Below, one piece after another: positions 55,270 to 64,000 of a stretch of 64,000 nucleotides of DNA (position 1 is its first letter; each line of letters starts with the position of its first letter). A program made the position numbers and the translations under genes. The stretch spans positions 182,902,001 to 182,966,000 of the forward strand of contig CM076190.1 of the NCBI GenBank assembly GCA_038277395.1, in the 5' to 3' direction. This DNA is from Dryocosmus kuriphilus. Lineage: Eukaryota; Arthropoda; Insecta; Hymenoptera; Cynipidae. The notes under the pieces are model-generated. The model did no database searches, had not been told where the DNA came from, and saw only the letters and a program-made list of their open reading frames with translations.

Positions 55270-56700
55270 CAATTGATCCTATCCCTTATGTATCTTCTTA
55301 TTCTCCTGTTTCCTTCTCTTCACCCTCTCATAATCATTCGTTATTCCCACCCTGTCAATACCACTCTGATTTTTCTCGTTTCCCCATACAAAACTTCCAC
55401 CAACTATACTTCTCTTCTTGTCACTACTAGACTGCCCTTTTCCTTTATCCTATCTTACCCACTTATACCTTCCCATTCCTTCCCTTATCTCCATTCACTA
55501 CCGCATTTACCTTCCTCGATCCAATCCCTAATTCTTCCTCACCAACACCAGACCTTTTTCCCAATTACCCACATCGACTCTTCCCAACTACACATCACCC
55601 TTCTTACCCATCCACATCACCCCTCTCACACTCACCATTCCCCATTTACCCCTGTTCTATCGCCCTTTCCTTCCCTTATAATCCACCCCAAATTCCTTTT
55701 CCCTCTTATCTTGCTCCAGACAACTCTCTTTCCCCATTCCCCCTTCTGTCCCTTTCCTCTCTTATCACTATTACACGCCCATTTTTCTTTTTCTTACTCT
55801 ACCCGCTTCTGCCCTCATTTTCCTATTTCCTTCCTCATATTCCCGCCACTTTCTTTTCCTCTCCAAACCCCTCCTCAAATCATAACTCTTTTGTTATGGC
55901 TCTTAACTACATTCTCCATGCTGAATGTTTTGTTCTCAAGCCCCGTCCCCCTTTTTCTATCTCACCAACACTACACTTCCTTTTTCTATTTTCGTTTCCC
56001 AACGACCCCCTAATTCCCCCCTCAACAGTACCACTCTCTTTTTTTCTCCTTTCCTCTTACTCATCGCTCCTAACTCCACTTCCCCTCTTATCAATCCAAA
56101 TCATTCCTCTCATGCTCACCACTTTCTATCTTCTCCTGTTCCAACCCTCTTCCCTTCCTTATAATTTTGTCTAACCTTTGGTCCCATATAACGTCACTCA
56201 CTCCAGCGTCACTTTCTTTTCTCATCTCCCCTTTTACCGCTTCTCCTCTTACCTCTTCTATACTCTCTTTTCTCCTCTTATCTATCCACATCGTCCCTCT
56301 CACGACTCCTCCTCTGCGCTCTATTTAAACCTGTTCTACCATCATTTCGTTTTTTATACTCCCGCCGACTTTCCTTTCCTTTTCACTTCCTCCATACAAG
56401 TGACACCTCTTTTGTTCAAACCCTTATTAACCCCACTCTTCGTTTTGAATTTTTTGTTATCAAACATCCTCCCTCTCTTTCTATCTCACTAAGAATACAC
56501 TTCTCTTTCTCTTCTTCCTTTCTAATCACACCTTTATTCCCCTCTCACCAAGACAACTCTCTGTTCACTCCTTTCCTCATACCCACCCCTCGTAACTTCA
56601 TTTATTCTCCTTTTCCCCGAAATTTTTCTTCTCTCATCTCCACCACCCTCCATTTCTTCCGTTATACCCCCCCCCCCCCCCTTTCCCTCCAACACCAATC
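55270..56700. repeat. Pyrimidine-rich degenerate repeat, copy 2
   Basis: About 1.4 kb of C/T-biased strand with recurring phrases such as TCACCAACACTACACTTCC, CCACTTCCCCTCTTATC, CTCATGCTCACCACT and CTGTTCTA. The best repeated span is a few hundred bp long and imperfect. Several open frames exist on both strands; composition explains them. Related to 31815-32345. Confidence 0.75.
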
Positions 56701-56704
56701 TGTT

Positions 56705-56950
56705 GAATTTCGGTTTAGAACTCTACATTTGGGATATTTTAGGGCAGGGGATTGGGAATATGTAAAACAATTCAAGAAATTCGTTTTATTTATTGGTTTT
56801 GTTATCAATCTTTTAAAATTATTATGATTACAGTACATAATTATTTTAAATGAAAAGTCAAAGTAAAATATTTCAGATTATATTTTTAAATAGTATATGA
56901 AATTCTTTTCTGATAGGCACATTCCACTTACTTTGTCTTATTTTATGAAT
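56705..56950 (+). repeat. Dispersed repeat tail, copy 2
   Basis: Matches 32370-32560 block by block (ATTGGTTTTGTTAT, TAATTATTTTAAATGAAAA, ATTTCAGATTATA). Confidence 0.7.
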
Positions 56951-56959
56951 TTTTTTTGG

Positions 56960-57651
56960 ATTAATATATTTAGGGGGAAGGGGGGGGGGGATTAAAAAAT
57001 AGTATTATAAATTTTAGAACCGAGTGTGGGAAGTTTTGTTTAAGAAAATTGGCTATTCTCAACAGGGGTTTTTATTGTACATTTCTGGGTAAATATAAAT
57101 TAACATTATATGCCCTTTTTAAAAATTGGACTTTTTGTACATTTTATAAAGAGCAATCCACAGTGGGACAGATTATCAAAATTGGCCCAAACTCAAGGAC
57201 AGAATTCACGTAAAAGGGAACTGTTATTGTTTTACACATATGGTATCGTAGCTACACAAAATTTCAGGAGATTTCATTGACAAATAATGTCTCTATAGAA
57301 TCTGTGCAAATCGTAAAATCTCTTAAAATAAATGTCATCAAAAGTTTTTGAAAAATATTTGTTAATTTCTTCAATTTGTTACGAATTTCAATGTTTAAAA
57401 GTTGTATTATTCATTGAAAACGTTTTTAAAATACCTGCAGGTACTAAATCACTTGTAATATTCGGTTAACTACGAATGGAAAAAGAATTTACATGCAGTC
57501 TTTTAAATTTTTTATTACTGGACATTTTTCAGTTAAAATGTACCACGAAGTGCCACATCTTTTTTAAGTTTTTCAAGGAATCATTCTACTTGTTAATTTT
57601 TATTGTAGTTTCAAATGGCATATTCTTTCGGCATATTTGTAAAAAGCGTTA
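56960..57651. other. AT-rich spacer, nothing recognised
   Basis: G-run at about 56975-56990, otherwise unremarkable AT-rich sequence up to the Transib target duplication. Confidence 0.5.
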
Positions 57652-57656
57652 CGACG
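57652..57656. repeat. Transib target-site duplication, left (CGACG)
   Basis: CGACG directly before CACAGTG, repeated at 62123-62127 directly after CACTGTG. It has the 5 bp length and CGNCG pattern known for Transib insertions. Confidence 0.93.
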
Positions 57657-60600
57657 CACAGTGCGGCGAATTAGAAAATTTGGGTTCAAAATGATCCAGA
57701 GACTACAATTTTTATCCGATTATATATATATTTTTTTTAAAAGTAAAGCTAATTAGATTCTAAAGAGGTCTGTCGAGGCCGATTTTGCAAAAGAGGCTCT
57801 GTTTGTTTGTTATTCAAGTTGTAAAATGCCAAAAAACCATAATTTTTCATATTTGAGCTGCCTGTTCTGTATCATTCATTGATATTACCTCAAAAAGGTG
57901 AGAAATTGATAGATTTACAATTGATTAACATATCTTAATAACTTAGATGAAGTTCCTGCAATCCGTTCAATTGTTATAAATAAATTTATGAACAAAATCG
58001 ATTTTTGCTGTACATTGAAGCCTGGAAGCTCTTTTCACCACGTTTTTCCTCGCGAAATCGAGTGAAATCAATATTTCGTTAACATCAAACGCTGAAATAT
58101 TATTTTTTTGATCGTTATAAACAAATTTCATAAACAAATTTAATAAATAGGCGCCTCTGGATATATAAAATGCATTTTTTTCTGCGCAAACATCAGTTTT
58201 GCCTTCAAAAATGAAAATTCCATGACAGAAATGGACAATCAACAATATTTAACATTGTCATAAACAATACTGATTAACAAATGCATTAAGCGGTCACTCT
58301 TTGTTATAAAAAATTCATTTTTTGCACAATTGTGCATTTTATCCCTAAATTAAAATTCTGATAGAAGAAACTGACATTTGGCAATATTTTTTATTGTTAC
58401 TAACAATTCTGATAAACAAATGCATTTAATAGTCGCTTTCAAATAGAAAAAATCTCTTTTTTGCTGAAATGTGTATTAGATCATAAAAAATGAAACTCCT
58501 ACGAAATATACTGACATCCAACAACATTTACCATTGTTATAAAAAATCTTGGTGAATTAATTTTTAAAATAATTCTTTCGTATAGAATGAATCTGTTTTT
58601 TGGGTTCAATAATTAATGTTACCTTGAAGTAAGGAACCGAATCCTAAAACGTCTACACTCAACATCTTTTTCTAATATTATAAGCAATGAAGGTGAACGA
58701 AATCATGAAGCCTGCCCATTTTTGGACGACAAATTCTGGTTTTCAGTAGCGTTGTCCTTTCTTGTGTCAATCATCTCCAATCAGCAGATCCTGAACTTCT
58801 GCATCCATAGGACGAGGGCACTCTCCTTAAGGGTTCTGAAGTTGTTTATGTAGGGATCAGTCATGATTAACAACTTGTGACACAAATCTTCATTGGTTGC
58901 AATCCGACTGACTTTACGGGTATTGAATTCCCTTATCCTCTTGACAATCTTATTATTCGCCCCTTGGGACTCTTCTGTCAATTGGCCGATAGACAATGGG
59001 GCAGTTTCAATGACCTTAGCACCATGTATGAGGATCTTGTGGACTGCTACAGGCATATAGAACCAACTATATAAGCTGACGTAAAGTTTTGCAGTTTCCT
59101 GGCAATATTCTCCCAATTTGATAATGTCTATTCTCTTTCCTGATGCCATAGCTTTCAAAATAACGCCAAATTTCTCGATTAATACTTTGCCAACCCCGGT
59201 CATACTCGAAGTCAATTCAGGATCTTTAAAGAATCTTCGAACAGTATTGCCATTATTAGATGTTCCAGTCCCAGGTTGTGGAACATCCACTATCAGGCCC
59301 ACTTTCTCCCAAAAATCTTTTTGAATTCTCTTCTTCGCATCGCTCATTTTCTGTTTTTCATCGGCTAACTTCGCTGCACATTTGCAGAATTCTATGCGAT
59401 ACGTAGCGTGAAGGATACATTCCATGAAGCGTATCCAAGCATGTAGTGTGGAGGAGAGACCAAACGAGAAGTTTTTGATCTTCACAGACAAGATTTTGAT
59501 TTTTTTCAACTTGTTCATCATGAAGGGCTTTGCGGAGCATATATAACATGACGATGATGATGGTGTTTCAGTGAGCGCTTGTCAAATATTTGCGTCAACC
59601 ATGGACACTATCATTTTATGCGTGACTTTGCAATGATTTCGACTTCGACCGAAATTAATTGTTGTTGGTTTGAGTTTATAGATTTCTCCTTGAATCTGCT
59701 TTACCTCAGAGATGGTAGTCTCCTTCGTTTTCTTTACGTAGCGGAATCGCATGATTCTACAAAGTCTTGATGACCCAGGATGTAGATTTTTCCAAATCGC
59801 TAAACATCTACCAGTTTCCGTGTCTATCATCTCCAATGCTAGCGGTACCATCGAAAAAGTTGAGATGCTTGCACCAGATTTACTAGGATCAGTGAAAGAC
59901 TGGTTGTATGCATTATGGCCAGATGCCCCATCACATCCATACATTGAATTTAAGGTCATTGAAGGATTAGGTCTGTCAACTAAATTTGGAGTATGATTCC
60001 AGGTATTTCCACCAAGCGAGATACTGTGTGATCCAGCAAGGCTTGCGTGTTAATACTCACATCCTCTTTCGTTATGATAATATGAGATTCTGGGAGGTAA
60101 CACCTTTTTGCATCTGCTAGGCTCCTGTAAGGTGGGTAGATATCAGCATTTTTAGCTTTCGCATGAATGCGAATCACTTCATACTGGTTTGCGCTCAATT
60201 TGCGTCTTCAATCAGTGCTAATGCCTCATCGTCAGTGCAGCGCGTAATTTCTCCTACTTCTGTATATGATAGTTCGTCAGGTAATTCATCGTGTTCATCA
60301 TCGTCATTTAACAAAAGTTTACTCATGTCATTAGCGATTTTAGTTTTACCCGAAGATCACAAAATACTCAGGAATGCACTCTATATTTCAGAGTCAGAAT
60401 AGCATTCCCGAATTTTGAGCACTTTTCGTCTCTAGTTGATTTTGAGCTATTCTCGAAATCCTCTGAAGGTCTTCTCCCGGGACAAACTCCAACGAATTGA
60501 ACAGAGAAATCTGAAAGCAGCCATTCCGCATTCCTGGCCCTGAATGTTGTTATGTTATAAAAAGCTTTTTTCCACTTTTGTTCAAACGTGGACGTGAAAT

Positions 60601-62122
60601 AAGATAACTTATCTTCGATTGCTTTCAGATATTCGTCTTTGATATCGTAATTGGCTTTGATACAGCTCAGAAATTTTCGATTGAAACTTATGAAGGAATG
60701 GTTTGAAACTTACAACTGATAAAACTCCATAGTATCACAGGAAGAACACGAAAACAAAGTACTCGTATTCACAAATCTGCACTTTATGAGAAATAATCCT
60801 CACTATTTTGGCTCAAGAGTCGTAAATAATGAAAGTCGGGGAAACACAACAATCCAGTGGATACGGGCTTGAACTTTTCAATGCCCTTCCAAAAACACAA
60901 GCGTAGCAATTGAACGTTGAGTGACGAGAAAAATGTGAGAACCGGAACAAGTGAAAAACGAAACAACTGAAAATCAAGAGACACAAGCGAATCAAATGAG
61001 TATGTATAAGTATATCCAATATATTGTGTTTTTTGAAAATTCAAGCGCATGAATTTTGAGATGAACCCTCAAGAACAAGAAGCATATGAAAACCCAAACA
61101 ACTGAAAGTGCAACAACTTAAAATCGGAACTCAAAACGTCTAAGCAAACAAATTGAATACTTACATTCAACTCTCCCTGCTCCTCCGAGGTCACATAAAT
61201 TTGAAATTGAACGTCAAGTGAAGAAGATCAGGATTGTTTATAACAATGGTGAATGTTGTTGAATGTCAGTATATTTCGTAGGAGTTTCATTTTTTATGAT
61301 CTTATACACATTTCAGCAAAAAAAAAAGATTTTTCATATTTGAAAGCGACTATTAAATGCATTTGTTTATCAGAATTGTTAATAACAATGGAAAATATTG
61401 TCACATGTCAGTTTCTTCTATCAGAATTTTAATTTAGGGATAAAATGCACAATTGTGCAAAAAATGAATTCTTTATAACAAAGAGTGACCGTTTAATGCA
61501 TTTGTTAATCAGTATTGTTCATGACAATGGTAAATATTGTTGATTGTCCATTTCTGTCATGGAATTTTCATTTTTGAAGGCAAAACTGATGTTTGCGCAG
61601 AAAAAATGCATTTTATATATCCAGAGGCGCCTATTTATTAAATTTTTTTATGAAATTTGTTTATAACGATCAAAAAAATAATATTTCAGCGTTTGATTTT
61701 AACGAAATATTGATTTCACTCGATTTCGCGGGGAAAAACGTGATGAAAAGAGCTTCCAGGCTTCAATGTACAGCAAAATCGATTTTGTTCGTAAATTTAT
61801 TTATAGCAATTGAACGGATTGCAGGAACTTCATCTAAGTTATTAGGATTTGTTAATCAATTGTAAATCTACCAGTTTTTTACCTTTTTGAGGTAATGTCA
61901 ATGAATGATACAGAACAGGCAGCTCAAATATGAAAAATTATGGTTTTTTGTCATTTTACAACTTAAATAACAAATAAACAGAGCCTTTTTTGCAAAATCG
62001 GCCTCCACAGACCTCTTTAAAATTTAATTAGCTTTACTCTAAAAAAAAAAAAGATAAAATCGGATAAAAATTGTAGGCTCTGGATCATTTTGAACCCCAA
62101 TTTTCTAATTCGCCGCACTGTG
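57657..62122 (-). mobile_element. Transib DNA transposon with CACAGTG termini and ~900-bp inverted arms
   Basis: Both ends read CACAGTGCGGCGAATTAG inwards (57657 on plus, 62122 on minus), with CGACG duplicated outside. CACAGTG is the terminal heptamer of Transib elements and of V(D)J recombination signals. The inverted arms (57657-58570 and 61225-62122) are nearly identical and contain about five 140 bp units with TTGTTATAAACAA-type motifs. The interior carries a RAG1-core-like transposase on the minus strand. The well-kept arms and duplication point to a recent insertion; arms this long look unusual for the superfamily. Confidence 0.95.
58781..60729 (-). pseudogene. Transib transposase (RAG1-core-like), frameshifted
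   Basis: ATG at 60727-60729 starts MEFYQL, followed at once by an in-frame TAA. The frame then continues SFNRKFLSCIKANYDIKDEY, FEQKWKKAFYNITTFRARNA and GVCPGRRPSEDFENSSKSTR (a GRP..F..SS.RS-type motif). Further parts are CTDDEALALIEDAN; YPPYRSLADAKRCYLPESHI; YGCDGASGHNAYNQSF (catalytic Asp in the CDG motif); LAIWKNLHPGSSRLCRIMRF; a CYIC zinc pair; LHAWIRFMECILHATYRIEF; NNGNTVRRFFKDPELTSSMT; MPVAVHKILIHGAKVIE; and IGQLTEESQGANNK (the region of the catalytic Glu). Frameshifts lie near 60195, 60000 and 58830, with an in-frame TGA at 59582-59584. At about 650 codons the length fits Transib. Not functional as it stands. Confidence 0.9.
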
Positions 62123-62127
62123 CGACG
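62123..62127. repeat. Transib target-site duplication, right (CGACG)
   Basis: Same five bases as 57652-57656, on the outer side of the right terminal CACTGTG. Confidence 0.93.
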
Positions 62128-63120
62128 TCCAGCGAAGCGAAGAGGTGATTTTCTGGGATCGTCATCTGTCCCATTTTCTTCACTAAATCGAAGCTGTTAG
62201 GCACTCTCGATTTAAGACTAACTAAGCGGTCTAAGCGGGGTACCTAACTTATGAATTTTCGGAAGACCAAAGAATCTGGAAGGTTCAGCATGAGATACCT
62301 TAAGACGTTTCGAATCCTCAGCAAGTGCGATTTTTCAAAGCGTTTAAGCGTGCGACTATATTTGAAAATGTCTGTGTATTAATAACCTTAAAACGGAAGA
62401 ATTTTTAATAATAATTTCAAACATAATAATTTTTTTCGTTAAATAATCTTTAGTTTATTTTCAATGACCTTCAATCTGGATTTTTAACTCGATTTTACGT
62501 TGGTAGTCAGCATCCTTTGTTTGAGTGGCGATACTTTGTTCTTTTCACTCCCTACACTTTGTATCGGACTGACTACTAGACTGCTTGGGACTGCTTGCCG
62601 GAGCGCTTGTTATGTACCGACTTGTACTAGTCGCTCGAGCACCATTCAAGGCTTGCGCGTGAATCGCGACATAAAGTTCGTGCATACTTTACATTTGGTA
62701 TCGGATTCCCACTTTTCGGGACAACGATTCTTCCCGATTTTCAAATCGACTTGTTCTTGCTCTTTATCTCCAATTGAAATATTGGCGCATGAATGATTCA
62801 TTATTTTCGCATCCTGGATCTGAAAAGGTCAACTTGTTCGGGAATGAGATCTGAATTCTGGGCACTGAGGTTTGTTAATTCCAATCGTATTTTTATCGTA
62901 TTTTTCTCCGTGTATATTTGGCAAAATGCATTTTTTTATAGAAGCAAAAATATTATATAATTAATATATATATATAATTATATAATAATAAATATTTAAA
63001 TTTTATCTTTTTATTTAATGGTATTTAAAATAATAGGTCAACGGCTTGAGTAGTAACTAGATTTGAATTTAGTAAGGTCAGATTAGAACCAGGGGGAAAA
63101 AAAATTAATTTTGTGAATTC
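62128..63120. other. Spacer after the Transib element, mostly unrecognised
   Basis: 62128-62880 is less AT-rich and non-repetitive by eye; 62880-63120 is AT-rich with TATATA runs near 62960-62990. Apart from the small frame at 62646-62801 nothing stands out. Confidence 0.4.
62646..62801 (-). CDS. Small possible coding exon with a CxxC pair
   Basis: A minus-strand ATG-initiated frame of 51 codons starts MNHSCANISIGDKEQEQVDL and contains RCPEKWESDTKCKVCTNFMS. The C-P-E-K-W...C-K-V-C spacing could be a zinc ribbon, and the surrounding sequence is less AT-rich than the rest. No family recognised, no splice partner identified. It may be chance. Confidence 0.2.
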   Translation of the reverse strand: MNHSCANISIGDKEQEQVDLKIGKNRCPEKWESDTKCKVCTNFMSRFTRKP

Positions 63121-64000
63121 GAATTTGTAAGACCGATGGTCCAGTCCAAGGGCACTTATTACAGTCATTTATTTTATTTGAATAATCCAGAGTATTTATT
63201 TCGATTAAAATTGAGTTTAAATCCTGAAAAGGCGAGCATGAATTATGGAAACCACGTATGATGACGAGCTCTTTCGAAATGTTTCACTTTATTTAATTTT
63301 AAAGCTTTGAGCAATGGTTATGGTAGAGGTTTGGGAGTAAAAGAAAACATTGAAGGTTTTATAATTGTTTCTGTGATCAATCTATTAAAATCATTAAGTA
63401 ATAAGGGGAAAAGCGAATTTCACTTACCAAGATCCTCGTTTAATAAATCCGCAATAATTGCTTGTGACAAAACTGCACAAAATATTAGGAGACTAAAATG
63501 AGATTGCTCCTTCATGGTAATAAAAAATGAATAATTTTTGCATATTATTTATTAAGTAGAAAATTCGTCAAGCAAAAATTACTAGAGTTATTTTTCCGTT
63601 CTTTATTGCGGAAAGAATTGAATTCAACTTTAGTCATTTGTACTTCTTGATTAAACACAACTTATCTAGCACATATTTACAACATTATAAACGATGCCAG
63701 TTTTTTATCTCCAAGCAAAATAAACTCGAGGTATTATTTTATAGTCTTATTTTTTACGTTATCTGTTGAAACTGTATATCCTCTAGAAAATATATTTGAT
63801 TAAATCGTATTTACATTATTAAAATATTTTAAACATTCGTTCCCACGAAGTTTAGATTTAGCCGTATGAAATTGGTCCAACCAAATTCAGAATTTGGAAA
63901 TTCTATAATTTATTGGTTTGCATGTTGTCGAAAAGCTTTTGAAACGTTTTCTTACTTTTAAAGCATATGTTTTTTAAAAAAATGAAATTTCGCGAACATT
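63120..64000 (+). repeat. Dispersed repeat, uninterrupted copy (empty site for the CACTA-like element)
   Basis: Runs from GACCGATGGTCCAG (63131) through ATTGAGTTTAAATCC, ATTTAATTTTAAAGCTTTGAG, ATGGTTATGGTAGAG and ATAAACGATGCCAGTTTTTT to CTTTTCTTACTTTTAAAGCA, and off the right edge. It is colinear with 35215-35357 plus 44462-45330 but without the 9.1 kb between them. Confidence 0.82.

Noticed and set aside
55273..56492. 246- and 104-codon plus-strand frames rich in Ser, Leu, Pro and Phe
   Set aside because: Compositional frames in a pyrimidine-rich repeat; no motif, and homologous DNA at 31815-32345 is read in other frames.
57967..61865. Matching ~90-codon frames at 57967-58245 (minus) and 61593-61865 (plus)
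   Set aside because: They are the same inverted-arm DNA of the Transib read from each side; the frame crosses the tandem units without a coding signature.

Overview
This window is AT-rich, intron-bearing and dominated by transposons, as in an animal genome. The transposon set (a DUF4817-type mariner, Penelope, Merlin, hAT, Transib and a CACTA/EnSpm-like element, plus tRNA-derived SINEs) and a degenerate trypsin-like gene make an insect the most likely source. I cannot place the species. Almost no host coding sequence is visible: the last two exons of an unrecognised gene, a serine-protease homologue in pieces, and two weak candidates.

Layout. 1-17675 is a satellite array of about 61 units of about 287 bp. 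Each unit is a copy of the terminal inverted repeat (TIR) of a mariner whose full-length relative lies at 32824-35167, and the last unit still carries the mariner terminus. About 165 bp further on is a splice acceptor and coding exon (17841-17948), which joins in phase to a terminal exon at 22647-22753. The array therefore probably lies in an intron of, or just upstream of, that gene. The 4.7 kb intron between these exons is mostly a Merlin element with long inverted arms, itself hit by a SINE. 23755-26679 holds a broken hAT transposase and a second SINE. 26829-31374 holds two head-to-head Penelope elements, one ending in a hammerhead-ribozyme-like motif. 31375-35357 holds pyrimidine-rich and dispersed repeats and the mariner.

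35358-44461 is a 9.1 kb CACTA/EnSpm-like element inside a dispersed repeat. An uninterrupted paralogue at 63120-64000 acts as an empty-site control. The element has divergent genes: a spliced coiled-coil accessory gene on the minus strand and a TNPD-like transposase on the plus strand, broken by stops. 45475-51378 is a nest of long-inverted-repeat elements, GC-rich palindromes, microsatellites (including about 490 bp of pure GA) and a Penelope GIY-YIG fragment. 51430-54440 carries the serine-protease homologue on the minus strand; its catalytic His and Ser are both replaced. 54501-55094 is a fold-back element built of a 12 bp motif.

57657-62122 is a Transib element with both ends and its 5 bp target duplication intact. 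It has CACAGTG ends (the heptamer of V(D)J recombination signals), a CGACG duplication on both sides, about 900 bp inverted arms and a decayed RAG1-like transposase.

The most notable themes are birth of a satellite from a transposon end, an apparently compensated hairpin inside that satellite, and several elements whose boundaries can be proved from the window itself. Every transposase read here carries at least one disabling change.
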